This document shows positions 24,761-35,363 of a stretch of DNA of 64,000 bases, one piece after another; the first letter of the stretch is position 1, and every line of letters starts with the position of its first letter. Below the pieces are notes generated by a model that saw only the letters and a list, made by a program, of their open reading frames with translations, had not been told where the DNA came from and did no database searches. The position numbers and the translations under genes are program-made. Location of the stretch: NCBI GenBank assembly GCA_025642065.1, contig JAODUP010000011.1, positions 412,501 through 476,500 of the forward strand. Direction: 5' to 3'. This DNA is from Paralvinella palmiformis. Taxonomy: Eukaryota; Annelida; Polychaeta; Terebellida; Alvinellidae.

Positions 24761-24764
24761 GGTT

Positions 24765-25260
24765 TATGGGTGTGGCTATGTGTTTGTATGTATTATGTAT
24801 ATTCATTTCTAGATTATATATTTATATGTAATAATGTATCTATTATATAAATATATTGTTATAGATCTAGTCACTTACCAAATAAAGTTAACAATCCAAA
24901 TCATATTACGTACAGCTTTATACATATCCTGATCGTGGTAATTGTGCTGTAACCGTAATATTTATAAACGTTATTATGAATATTTTGTATTCGAAATTAA
25001 ACTCCTTAACTGCCAAAGGACTATACGCTGAACAAGAGATTTATAGAACGATTGACGCGACACTATGCGGCCTATATGTCAAACTATACCTCGCCAGTGG
25101 TTACTAACGGGAAATTATGTGGTATGGTATTTATACATCGTTTATACATTACAGAAATATTCGATTTAAGCCCATCTGCTCTATACATAATGTGAACTTA
25201 AAAAAAGAAGAACAAGGGAAAGGGAAAACATATTTCAAAAATTAAATATCTTATATAGGC
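24765..25260. other. No gene seen
   Basis: AT-rich intergenic sequence. Confidence 0.5.
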
Positions 25261-25261
25261 T

Positions 25262-25425
25262 ATAATTTTACGGCCACTTTTGTGCACATGGTAGGCTAAA
25301 TGGGCTGAGCGACCTCCAAAGGTAATGAAGCGAAGTAAAAAATGAAACAACCTACATATATGCCCACGCCGAGATTCGAACACGGGTGGTAGTGATATGT
25401 GGTCCAACGCAAATGTTTAACACCG
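25262..25425 (-). mobile_element. SINE family A, tRNA-derived
   Basis: Minus orientation: decayed tRNA-like head with GTTCGAATCTC, then 'gtttcattttttacttcg', the 'ggaggtcgctcagcccat' block and 'gtgcacaaaagtggccgt' near the tail. Confidence 0.85.
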
Positions 25426-25689
25426 CCATTGATGTTTCATTAAAAAATAATAAAATTGTATTTTAATTGGATCAATCATCAGTTAACTGATCTTATTAGT
25501 GATAGTATGTATAAGCTAGTATTTTAGTTAAAATGTACACCATTGATAATTACACATATTGTTTTTTAATCAGCCAGTTGGCATGTCAGAGTCAGAACTT
25601 TGAATGACATTCATCGGTTTTAATAAACATTTCCAAATGTATTGGCATACAGTCAACCAGTTTACAGCACCAGTTAAGTGATAGTTCGT

Positions 25690-26050
25690 GTATCCAGAAG
25701 TTTTTTTTATAACTTCTCCGAGATCTTTGGCACCGTTCTTCAGAACTTTCCATAATTCTCTAACGGGTTGATATCCGGATGTTGCCGGGCCAATCGAGAA
25801 TCTGAATATTCTACTTCTTCTTCAAGAATTCAGTGACAATCTTGGATCTATGGCAAGGTGCGCCATCCCGCATAAAGATACTACAGCCACGTATACGTTC
25901 ACGTACAGCTCCAACTCGTCTTTCAGCAAATCATTGTATTTTTTATCGTTCTGGTAGGTAAGAAGAAGTGTCCAAGTGTTCCTTTCACCGAGATGGCGTC
26001 CCATATCATGACACTAGTCTGTTGACTGAAGCCCTCTGAACACAACACTT
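25690..26050 (-). pseudogene. Tc1/mariner transposase scrap
   Basis: Across frames the minus strand reads 'FMRDGAPCH' and, lower, 'ILDWPG' with 'DINPLEN' in another frame. This matches the DGAPCH...DWPxxSPDLNPIEN region of Tc1-like DDE transposases and holds the second catalytic aspartate. The open frame at 25822-26004 contains the region just before it. No terminal inverted repeat was found, and frameshifts make it inactive. Confidence 0.7.
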
Positions 26051-26057
26051 ACAGGCG

Positions 26058-26418
26058 CGATGAAAAAATAGCTGGAATAATATTACGCTCAAAAGCCGAA
26101 TGGTCTGAGGATTGGGAAAATAACTCCTCAATCTTTTTGAACTTAGAAAAACGAAATTAGTAGCAGGTTGATGATAAAGTTATTAAGGATCCAAATGATA
26201 TTCTGAATCAAGAACGGCTATTTCATTATAATTTGTACAGTTAAACTTGTTATAATGAGGACAATTTAAACGACTTAAGAATAAAGTCACAAATTAAGAC
26301 TATCCAGAACTAATGACCGATGACAGAAATAAGTGTGAAGAAAATATAAATGAATCCTCGTGCAATGAAGACCTAAGGGAAATGACCATAGACCATAGAT
26401 GGTCTCCCGGGTAATTTT

Positions 26419-26420
<2 letters not shown>
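26058..26420 (+). pseudogene. L1/Tx1-like LINE scrap (linker before reverse transcriptase)
   Basis: Plus strand reads 'GIILRSKAEWSEDWENNSS' and 'FLNLEKRN', then after a shift 'VIKDPNDILNQERLFHYNLY', and later 'RNKCEENINESSCNEDLREM' followed by SPG. This order matches the RSRAEWxExGEKNSKYFLNLEKRN to NKSPG stretch of L1-group elements. It abuts the Tc1 scrap and ends at an AT microsatellite. Confidence 0.7.

Positions 26421-26423
<3 letters not shown>

Positions 26424-26459
<36 letters not shown>
26424..26459. repeat. (AT)n microsatellite
   Basis: About 17 uninterrupted AT units directly after the L1-like scrap. Confidence 0.95.
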
Positions 26460-26461
<2 letters not shown>

Positions 26462-27030
26462 AATTATTTAAAACATACATGAAATTTCAGTGAATTGTGC
26501 CGAATATATGACTGTTTGATTGAATGGTATTATATAGATAACGCTGGAAATAGTTTGTTGTTGACAGTTTGCAGAAGAATTGAGAAGTATGTAAATTAAT
26601 GTCATAAAAATCACCAGTGAGTTCTACTTTTCATATATTAACTATATAACATGTTTATTATATTAGTGTTGTATTCATTTTCTCCCTTCTATTCCATATT
26701 TATAAATTACTACGCATATATTACACTGAAAAAATTTGGCTGAAATGTGTTAATTTAATTAGTAAATTCGACTATAAAATAATGGCTGTGATATATAATT
26801 TAAAAAGGGAACAATAATTAAACTATTTATATTAATTTATTCATTATTCAGCCCATGGTTATACATAAAACTACAAAAGCATATATATATATGTCTAATT
26901 ATAATTACATCAATAGTAGTTTTGTTAATTATCCGCTAAAAATAAATCAACACACATTAATAAACCATTTTTTTCCAACTTAGTTATACACAACAAATAA
27001 GCCTTTTCGGATGGAGAATATATTAACATA
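26460..27030. other. No gene seen
   Basis: AT-rich intergenic sequence. Confidence 0.5.
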
Positions 27031-27069
27031 CACACACGCACGCGCGCATATACACACACCACACACTCT

Positions 27070-27100
<31 letters not shown>

Positions 27101-27102
27101 AC
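27031..27102. repeat. Compound CA/CG and GT microsatellite, self-complementary
   Basis: A CA/CG run followed by TCTCTCG and an uninterrupted GT run. The two halves are complementary and could form a hairpin. Confidence 0.9.
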
Positions 27103-28381
27103 AACTAAGTATAATAGAGATCGATTATTTCTGGTTAGGATTGTTATACGCCCTTTAAATTCAAACCTAAATAAAACCTAGATGGCAGCACCCTCTTTAC
27201 AGCCGTTCACAAGATGCCTTAAACAAAACTAAAAGACATTAAAGAACATTCTAGAACGTATCTTCACCTCACTCACAATACAAGCTATTGATAAACATTT
27301 CCTACTGTCAGTGTCACTCCATCAAGATTACCTTCTACAAGATTATAAGAAACATAACAAGTGTTGTTACTTGTCGCATCTGGATAACGCATCAGACCAG
27401 ACGTTTGTCAATACTAACTTAATCTACATAATGACCCCCTAAGGTTATTCTGTGTACGATATGTGAACAATGAAATTCAATATGGAATACAAAAATATAA
27501 GTCATTCATCATTTTGTATATTATAGATAAACGTGACAAGGTTAATAAAATCAAACATAGAACATAGCAATATAAAAATTCACCGTTTATCCAAATTGAA
27601 CAATTCTTCTGTATATTACAGATAACAAGCAAAGACAATTATCACGTGAACGCACAATGAATGGGATGTTATATACTTCTGAAACATCAGACATCGCTTT
27701 AGCTGGTTTCAGGTGGTTTAGAATCGCACTATACAGTCACGTGTAAGTTCATGGAAAATAAAATTACAAATCAAAACCACAACGACTTGCTATTTAAGAT
27801 ATAGCACAGCGAACAGTAAACGGGAACAAAACGTTTATTAATCAGGTGAATTTAGCGTCTCTGCATGAAATAACTGATTGTCTGTGGAGTATTCCAACTG
27901 ATTCACTTGATGCTCCATATCCCCATAATGGATTTCTTGGCCATATGTTCCATATGTCAACACCAGCAGCTAGGTTAAACAATGGCCGAAATACAGCTCC
28001 TTAAGGTAACATCTCACAAATACAGTTAAGTTTCCAGCGCAGCGCTTTACCAATTTTACAACAAGGGGTCTCCCGGAACTTCATAAAAGTACATTGATCA
28101 TATGTTAGAGATACCGACTAAACGGAACAAATATCTATCTACAGATACCAAATTAAGGTAGTTCACACCTTGAATTATACCAATAATCTGTCTGACGAGT
28201 TAACAAGATTTTAAGAACAATTCAATTTAATAAAATCGTTGAGTGCTGGATGTCTCCGCCGTCAGTTAGTTGACCATATCGTCAATATTTGCATCTATTT
28301 TTCTTTCTTAAATACGCTCCAAGCTTGGGAAAATTGTATTTACGTTAAATCAGTTTTTTTTCTTCTTTTGACTGTTCTGAG

Positions 28382-28383
<2 letters not shown>
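27103..28383. other. No gene; possible decayed SINE C at 27950-28085
   Basis: Featureless except for a stretch reading 'gctccttaaggtaacatctc' and 'cgcagcgctttaccaatttt', which resembles the body and tRNA-like head of the family C SINE in minus orientation. No exon found. Confidence 0.4.

Positions 28384-28430
<47 letters not shown>
28384..28430. repeat. (AT)n microsatellite
   Basis: About 23 AT units. The Ile-Tyr open frame through it is not a gene. Confidence 0.95.
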
Positions 28431-28431
<1 letters not shown>

Positions 28432-29519
28432 GTCAACCATTCTATCATAACGAGGAAGAACATTTGGGCAGACCTTCGTTTGGATAATTACTAATTCCGC
28501 TGAAAAACTGATCAGACGGCATACACTAGCACAATCTGAATGTTAATATGATAAGTGGTGAATGCATACATCCACGAAGAGGACATGTGTTGGTTTTCTT
28601 TTGAAATTATATGTGGTCCATGTGGAAAGTAAGTGTTATAGTAAAGGAATAATTCCTGTTCATTGTAAAAAAGTACTTAACCTACATCCAAACGGCATAT
28701 TATCACAATACAACAACACAATTTTGATTAGCGATCGGTTTGTGTTTCTATCGGGAGCCACCTTACAGAAACGAGTCTCTGTCGAACATTTCTTAGAAAA
28801 TCCGTCACCAGTTGGGTCCTAAATTCTGAAACAGCGTCCTCTCTGTTATTGATAAAACAACAGATGAATTGCTGTACTGAAATAAAATGGCCCGATCGGA
28901 TTATGAATTCAATAATGTACAGGTTCAATACAAGTGTTGTACCCCAAAGTTTTTATTAAACAAAAAAGATAATATTTTAAATGTCGCTTTTCTCCACGCA
29001 ACATCCAAACATCTCAGTGTTATCGTTCTGACCACCGATCAATGTTACCATCTATAAGAGTCGTGCTCGTCACTTCTTAATAGGCTGAGGTAATACACGG
29101 CAGCAAATAACGTAACACAATATAAAATAGCACAGCACAATAGCATAACATACGATAACACCGTAATATCATCTGTAACATTAAACCACACACCATGACA
29201 AAATCAATTCTTCTTTTCCCTAATGTGGCTGGATAGGAAAGTGCGTAGTATTACGAGTCAGACAAAATGTCAGATCTATAAACATATTGTATAATGTGAA
29301 TACAGATATATAATTTCTTCTTTAACTTTGTGCTACATACCGCTATAGGCAAAGAGAGAAATTAGCAGCTAAACTTCAGAGTCTAAGGAAGGGGGGGGGG
29401 GGCATTATATAAGCAATGCTTCAAGCATCCTCCTTTTCAACATTCTATATGCATTTGTTTGTTTTTTTCACTAAAATTATGTATTATGAATGTTGAAATA
29501 AACAATTTGAATTGAAATA
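28431..29519. other. No gene seen
   Basis: Intergenic sequence 3' of the ion-channel gene. A 13-bp G run lies at 29390-29402. Confidence 0.5.
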
Positions 29520-29547
29520 TAACAACAACAACAACAACAACAACAAA
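29520..29547. repeat. (AAC)n microsatellite
   Basis: Nine AAC units, on the 3' side of the channel gene. Confidence 0.9.
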
Positions 29548-29687
29548 CATCCCGCGCGTAATTCCAAACAATATTTCAAATAATATGAAGATAAACAAAT
29601 CATCAGATGATATTACAAACATCAAGCAACACATCATTAAACATCTTCTTAATATTCAAACGATACATTTTATCAACAAACCAAGAT

Positions 29688-29960
29688 TCATTGTTTTATT
29701 TTGATAAAAACCAGTGCACACACAACTATGTTAGTTATTAACATTAGCAAAAAGATTATACGTTGCGTTACCTCAGCCAACAACAAACCATTTCTAATCA
29801 ACTTTCTGTCCACATTCTCGTAAGCTTGATCATCAAATGACACATCATTCGGCGACCGCTTGATGTCTAACATAGCAGCATCCTCTTCTTTCGTGTGTTT
29901 TCCCTTTTCAGTTGTTCTGATTTCAAGCCAAAGAATGCGGGCAATTTTTGTCAGGGTTAT
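29688..29960 (-). CDS. Cys-loop channel subunit, exon 7: cytoplasmic loop and M4
   Basis: Acceptor 'gtaccatattgcag' then 90 codons and TGA at 29690-29688, phase 0 at the start. It opens right after M3 with an amphipathic stretch ('LTKIARILWLEIRTTEK'). A charged linker follows, including the family-like 'DVSFDDQAYENVDRKLI' before the last helix. The fourth membrane segment reads 'IIFLLMLITNIVVCALVF', and the protein ends KIKQ. The cytoplasmic loop, about 65 residues, is short for a nicotinic subunit. Confidence 0.87.
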   Translation of the reverse strand: MTLTKIARILWLEIRTTEKGKHTKEEDAAMLDIKRSPNDVSFDDQAYENVDRKLIRNGLLLAEVTQRIIFLLMLITNIVVCALVFIKIKQ

Positions 29961-30570
29961 CTGCAATATGGTACACCATATAGTAACCAACAAACACATT
30001 GGCACCCCCATATTGTGTATATTTTATTACAGTCACACACACATACACATACACACACACAACCTATTTCATGCCGTAGGAATAAATCGTAGATTTTTAC
30101 GTGTCACTAAAAAGGGGATGGAATTAGATAACAAATACTTTCTTACATAAATTAAATATTAAAATATGTGACGAACTAAACGACCGTTTCAAGTAATGAG
30201 CCAAAATGTGTATTGTAAACGAGCTATTTAGAACGACTGGCTCAGATCACAGTTAACTTAAAAAATCATCATAAAATAATGATATTGGTGTATTTTCGGC
30301 GAAAACAATTAGTCAAGGTGACATCGTATATAAAATATAAAGCTAACATTAATAACTATCAACAACGTTCTAAGTACGATATGCGTGTGTCGGTTTTGAC
30401 ATTAAGAATAATAACACTCTTAACCTATCAATATGTGGTTCTACTACAACGTCAATAAGAACAGCAGATTAACTCAAATCATTTACTATCATAAGGGTAA
30501 GATCAATACAAAATATTGAAGAGAAAATAAAGATTCCCAACACATCAATAATTAGAAAGAAAGATCATAC

Positions 30571-30680
30571 CATAGTCCTCGGCGACATAGACTTGAACTC
30601 TTTCAAAGACGTGTGATAAATTATTGTGCAGGAAAAGATGGATACAGCAATCAGTGAGAGACACAGGAAGAGATAGTGCG
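30571..30680 (-). CDS. Cys-loop channel subunit, exon 6: M3
   Basis: 110 nt, phase 1 to phase 0. Acceptor 'tctgttgtgccttcttcag', donor ATG|GTATGA. Encodes the end of the M2-M3 loop and M3: 'HYLFLCLSLIAVSIFSCTII', then YHTSLKEFKSMSPRTM. The pattern of aromatic and small residues and the exit motif fit M3 of nicotinic-type receptors. Confidence 0.87.
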
Positions 30681-30820
30681 CTGAAGAAGGCACAACAGAT
30701 ACAAGAATAATTTAGTCATCAATGAAAAGTTGACGCTTCAAGAGCACGTTTTCGAAACAGCTTCCGATAAGTTTTAGATCCGCTTAAAGACAACAAAAGA
30801 TGGCTTTATGATATATTTAC

Positions 30821-30904
30821 CGATGTAGGGCATCGAGATGCTCGGAGGAATGTAATCCACGATAACCATAATCATAACGAAATAACTGAGGAACACACTG
30901 AGAG
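30821..30904 (-). CDS. Cys-loop channel subunit, exon 5: M2 pore helix
   Basis: 84 nt, phase 1 at both ends. Acceptor 'tttatcttccag', donor ATCG|GTAAAT. With the end of exon 4 the pore helix reads 'SQEKISVALSVFLSYFVMI', then MVIVDYIPP. A glutamate is kept at position -1', serine at 2', leucine at the 9' gate and aspartate at 20'. These are cation-channel features (anion-selective members have a PAR-type insertion instead). Small pore-helix exons like this are typical of the family. Confidence 0.9.
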
Positions 30905-31072
30905 CTGGAAGATAAACGGTTTTATTCCGAGTGTAAATACTAACAATAAGACGATTTCTTTCATCGTTCTAAATGTTAGCCATCACTAAAGTTACACCAG
31001 CCATATAACTGGTCGTATTGTGCCCAAAGTCGGTACTTACAAACCCTCGTTTCAGCACAGCACAATATTTAC

Positions 31073-31490
31073 CGACGCTAATCTTTTCCTGAGAATCGGC
31101 TGGCAGATACAGCACTATAAGTGTCAGAAAAGACATCAGAACGGCATGAGGTAAGCTAAGAATCCATCTCTTCTGTGAAATGTAAGGGAATATGTCAGCA
31201 GCGTGTAGTTGAGCACTTCGTTGAATTTATCGGCAAATTCCAGCACATCTAATCCGTAGCCATTATTGACGATGTCCCAAACGTTGTCCTTAAACAGACG
31301 TGGTGGAGCGAGTAGTTCGAGTACTTCCAGTGACAGTTCGTTGTTACTTAATGTCCACGAACCAAACGCCGAAGCACAATTGTGTGTATCCCAAGGAAAA
31401 TACTTAACCGTCATTGTACAACGGAGACGATATTTTATAGAAGGCATCCAGAATACGGTGCCATCAGTTATCGCACCTTCTTCTCTCGTA
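31073..31490 (-). CDS. Cys-loop channel subunit, exon 4: Cys loop, inner beta-sheet and M1, frameshifted
   Basis: 418 nt, acceptor 'tgcatatgtaaatacag', donor GTCG|GTAAAT. The start is phase 2 and the end is phase 1. It encodes the 13-residue Cys loop 'CTMTVKYFPWDTHNC', then FGSWTLS (loop B tryptophan present), 'NVWDIVNNGYG', and beta-10 'LNYTLLTYSLTFHRR'. The M1 helix follows in another frame as 'VLMSFLTLIVLYLPADSQEK'. The flanking phases need 1+3n+1 nt, but 418 leaves two extra, so exactly one frame shift lies between about 31140 and 31172, at the start of M1. There is no room for an intron. Loop C has no adjacent cysteine pair, so this is not a classical alpha subunit. It is either a pseudogene allele or an assembly error. 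Confidence 0.85.
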
Positions 31491-31802
31491 CTGTATTTAC
31501 ATATGCAAATAAAGCAATCAGATCATATGGGCGATGCAGTCGAGGCGAAATAAAAGAATTAATAAAAACATTACATATCAAGATGCCAAAACCTAAATTA
31601 ATAATAATAATAATAATAGGGTATATGTGCTAAAACTCCATTACCAATAGAAACTTTTTGCACATTACAACAACAACATTAATACTATTGTGACCTATTA
31701 CAAAGTGTATAACATATTATATTATAATGTACTATTCTGCACAATTATATTAGATATAGCGTCTACTAAAATGTACTATGGCATACTACAACAATTAGAT
31801 AT

Positions 31803-31842
31803 ATTTTCACACACGCGCGCGTACACACACACACACACACAA
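31803..31842. repeat. (CA)n microsatellite in the channel gene
   Basis: CACGCGCG then CA repeats, in the intron between exons 3 and 4. Confidence 0.9.
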
Positions 31843-31878
31843 GTAGACCAAGAGATATTCATAGGACACCGAATAATG

Positions 31879-31879
31879 A

Positions 31880-31927
<48 letters not shown>
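31879..31927. repeat. (AT)n microsatellite in the channel gene
   Basis: About 24 AT units ending 34 bp from the exon 3 donor, so array length could affect the intron start. Confidence 0.95.
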
Positions 31928-31931
<4 letters not shown>

Positions 31932-31960
31932 TACACTTGCTGTTTGTTTAAACAACTGAC

Positions 31961-32070
31961 CTGTTATATGTTACTATATCAGGTGTCCAGATGTTTGCTG
32001 GGGGTATGAATACTGCGTGGATGTCATCGTAATCTGCCCTTTTCCAAGTTAGTCGTGGATCTACCCATCG
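31961..32070 (-). CDS. Cys-loop channel subunit, exon 3: ligand-binding domain, loop A
   Basis: 110 nt, phase 0 to phase 2, donor AACAG|GTCAGT, acceptor 'acttttaattaaag'. Encodes 'RWVDPRLTWKRADYDDI', which is the family W-x-D-x-R-L-x-W signature, and 'PPANIWTPDIVTYN', the loop A W-x-P-D motif. These two motifs alone identify the family. Confidence 0.92.
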
Positions 32071-32222
32071 CTTTAATTAAAAGTAATTCAAACATCCTAT
32101 TGTAATCTTATGCTTACATTGACATTTTCAAAACTACTATTTTCAATCCGCATAGATTCAAGCAAAGTAGCAGGTACAATGGCTATCACAAAGTGAACAC
32201 AAATTCTGGAACACGTCCATAC

Positions 32223-32508
32223 CATGGCGACGGCAAAGTGTCCTTCGAGCATCTGTTTTTTCACATCAAACTCTATCAGCTGCGTTAAAACCGGCGCAAT
32301 ATATACCCGTGTCCTTCCGTCATCCATCGAGTAAGGTCGACCATGGATACTGAGTGAACTATGTGAGCCATGCCAGTTATAAAGTTTATCCAGAAGATCC
32401 AGTTCTCTCTCACCTGGCCTAGATTCTTTGCCAGCGTTGTTTGGCGGCCCTAACTCGGACGTTACGCCCGCTTCATGAATGGATACCGATCCATGAGCAG
32501 AATGGAGG
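32223..32508 (-). CDS. Cys-loop channel subunit, exon 2: N-terminal ligand-binding domain
   Basis: 286 nt, phase 2 to phase 0. Acceptor 'cctacatatattccag', donor ATG|GTATGG. After the signal peptide the mature N-terminus has a low-complexity stretch of about 30 residues. Then 'ERELDLLDKLYNW' (the first helix), RPYS, and beta-strands 'VYIAPVLTQLIEFDVKKQML' followed by EGHFAVAM. The loop D tryptophan of nicotinic receptors is not present, another departure from acetylcholine-binding subunits. Confidence 0.87.
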
Positions 32509-32742
32509 CTGGAATATATGTAGGATAATATGTACACGTTCTTAGAACAGATTAGCAATTAGCAATATCTAGTCCACACAATCTTATATGTAACATATTT
32601 ATTGACATATGTTTTAATCGAATGCTCTTCAAGATATAACTGGATCTTGAAGAATCAAAAATGAATATAAACACTTGTACTATGTCACTCCACTCAAGTG
32701 GTATACGCCAATAGAGTTATAAGCGAATGATCAGCATCTAAC

Positions 32743-32873
32743 CTTATTAGAAAAAGAGGGAATAACGCCCATAATAATGTTTTTTTATGCATTCTGATTG
32801 ATGATAATCACCAGGCAAGGTGTATTTATCGTCATTTGGAAAAACCCAAGGTTCTCAGTTTGATCTCGGTCAC
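32743..32873 (-). CDS. Cys-loop channel subunit, exon 1: 5' leader and signal peptide
   Basis: Acceptor 'tatgtttctctttatag' at 32874, an 81-nt leader, then ATG at 32792. Sixteen codons (MHKKTLLWALFPLFLI) plus two bases end at AG|GTTAGA, phase 2. This joins exon 2 to read 'FLISLHSAHG', a normal signal-peptide end. The upstream acceptor means a non-coding exon lies at higher coordinates. The whole coding set (50+286+110+418+84+110+273 nt) would give about 442 residues if the exon 4 frame were intact. Expected role: one subunit of a pentameric plasma-membrane cation channel. Confidence 0.78.
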
Positions 32874-32879
32874 CTATAA

Positions 32880-33237
32880 AGAGAAACATATAAACAACAG
32901 ACGTACATCAAGATAAACGATGCCACGATGTGGTTTGTAAAGAATAAGTCGTGTAAAGGTTAAATGTCTGTATCGTTTTGTGCTGTATTAAAGACCAATC
33001 TACATTTTATTTGCCGACCATTTTTAAATACTTTTTATTAGTGATCATTTAAGGTATTTTCTGCTTGAATTCGTCAATTTTAGAGGGCAGTACATATTTG
33101 AACTTATATTTTTCTATAGCACTATCTAGACTTAGCAAGACGTTTATTAAGTCCTTTTTTGTTGACTAATTGTATATTCAGATAAAATATGTAAGAAATC
33201 GATTTTTCTTAAACCGTAAATTATTTAAGAATCTGTG
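32880..33237. other. 5' flank of the channel gene
   Basis: AT-rich; contains either the first intron or the upstream region of the channel gene. No promoter motif could be supported. Confidence 0.4.
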
Positions 33238-33425
33238 ATGATGATGATTGATGTTTTACGGTTACTTTTGTACGCATGGTAGGCTAAATGGGCCGAGCGA
33301 CCTCCAAAGGTAATGAAACTAAGTCAAAGATGAAACACCCTTCAGATATACCCACGCCGAAATTCGAACTCAGGTGGTAGTGATCTGTGGTCCAACGCGC
33401 TACCAACCAGACCACGGAGACGTCC
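33238..33425 (-). mobile_element. SINE family A, full-length copy
   Basis: The best-preserved minus copy. Its tRNA-like head has box A (TGGTCTGGTTGGTAGCGCG) and box B (GTTCGAATTTC), followed by 'gaagggtgtttcatctttga', the 'ggaggtcgctcggcccat' block, and a tail ending in CATCAATCATCATCATC. The head resembles a tRNA but lacks a proper 3' half stem, so it is a SINE promoter and not a tRNA gene. Confidence 0.9.
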
Positions 33426-33429
33426 TTAA

Positions 33430-34087
33430 AAGTCTGTAGCAGAGCTTGTTCCATGATTCAATAGTCTCCGAGTGTTCGATGTAGAATTAAAACATCCATA
33501 CCACTTAAGACAACTCACAACTTAGAAGGAAGACGGTTTTGCTCTTGAAACCAGATTAGAAAAGGAACACTTTAAACATGCAAATAGTTGATACACAAAG
33601 GTGTTTTAGCAAATGTTCACAGAAAAACAGTTTTAAAAAGAAATGTGTCACAAATTAACTGCAGTAATGGGATTAACCACCGCAGAGATGTTCACCGGAA
33701 TTCAATGATAACTTCAGAGACAAGATAACAATAAGGACTGTCGAGATAAATATTAAGGTATCATAGGGAATCTGAAACGTATGTTGATAACCACGCTATC
33801 TGAGACGAACAAAACACCGTTGATTATCTGAGAGATGTATCACAATATCATTATTAATTTAGGATGTAAACTGTTTATGGTTGCCTGTCTAATAACACAA
33901 GATGTTCGAGTTTTATATCTCTGCATCACGATGTACCGATGTTGACAACAAACACAAACAGTAAACGGATTCATTTCCATTAAATCTTTCTGCTCCCGAA
34001 ACCTTTCTCTTATTAAACTGATATATAGTCCCAAACATTATTATAAGATTAGCAAGTTCAATTTGTGTTATACTGAGATGATTCTGC
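33430..34087. other. No gene seen
   Basis: Intergenic sequence; open frames at 33840-34119 overlap SINE sequence and are by chance. Confidence 0.5.
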
Positions 34088-34192
34088 TGCAAAAACGAAG
34101 TGAAAGATGAAACACCCATCAGATAAACCCACGCCGAAATTCGAACTCGGGTGGTAGTGATCTGTTGTGCAACGCGCTACCAACCAGCCTTA
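34088..34192 (-). mobile_element. SINE family A, head portion
   Basis: Copy with the tRNA-like head and the start of the body ('aagtgaaagatgaaacaccc' on the plus strand). The 3' tail is missing. Confidence 0.8.
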
Positions 34193-34199
34193 TTTTGGT

Positions 34200-35363
34200 G
34201 ATAATTAGTTTTAATAAATCATTTAAAATGTATATCACCAATATGTAACCAAATACTCCCGATTGATATTATATATTTTTCTTCTTTTATTATCTGGCCT
34301 ATCTATGCTCTATCTTATATACGATGTACTTTAAATTGACTGTATTTGTTTGTGAAGCGCAATGATTCAACACAGCTAGGATAATTATTATTAAACAGTA
34401 AGATTAATACACTCATTGGTCTGTAATTAATCTACACTAAGTACACTATAGCCATGTTACTTATGTGATAGGCAGGCACTTGTAATAGGATCTGACGCCT
34501 TGTACTGAGCTTTCAAGATTACTTTCTTCTGGATGCGAAAACAAAGTAGTAGTCAGGTGCATTATCACTGATGCCTTCATGAATTGGAATATCAGTTTGA
34601 TATAAATATGTTAATTTACGGGGATCTGCTGCAGTTTTAAATAATTTGAGTGATGTGATATTATTTACGTGCATTTATCACTCTACACGGTAAACTACTA
34701 TGAACTTGCTGAAGGCAACTGATGTTATAATCAAATATGGCATAAATAATAGGGTATAATATATATATATATATTACATAGGCTGACATTTACAAGTAGA
34801 GATCCATTGCATTTTGTTAAATATTGTGGTACATTTCTCTGTTATGGAACAACTATTTGGTACTATAGCAACATCTACCAAGCCAATAAAGTAAGACTAG
34901 TTTACTGCCAACAAGTATCAGCTAAACAGTATTGAAACAAACTTCGTGTATTAGGCCATACTTAAAACCTATCCTTAATATAAACATTAATCAACAAGCC
35001 ATTCATCATTTTATTTTACAGTGTAAAAAGTTTAAATAGCATCAGAAAGAAGTATGAATGTCGTCTAATGAAGTATATGACTACCTTCACCAGTAATACA
35101 TTATCTTATATAATTGACCATGTTGTAGATGTGATGTAGACACGTATATCGTGCTATCATTACTCTTCTGAAGGAGGGGGGGTATCATGATATTGCATGT
35201 TATTAATGGGTTGTCTAATTTATTCTACATAACTGCTACGATGAGGGTTGAGTTATGTTTTAGATTAGTCAACTGAGTGGCTTTCAGTTCTGTAGCCCTT
35301 TCCTCTGATGACAATGACTATGAATTACATTAGTCATGCTGAAAGAAATATTGGTCCCTGTAA
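34200..35363. other. No gene seen
   Basis: AT-rich, with a short AT run at 34758-34775 and a LINE-tail-like 'tgaagcgcaatgattca' near 34354. No exon found. Confidence 0.5.

Noticed and set aside
31160..31245. Intron explaining the frame change in channel exon 4
   Set aside because: The only GT...AG pair would remove conserved beta-10 residues and be about 45 nt. Residue counts from the Cys loop to M1 match the family without an intron.
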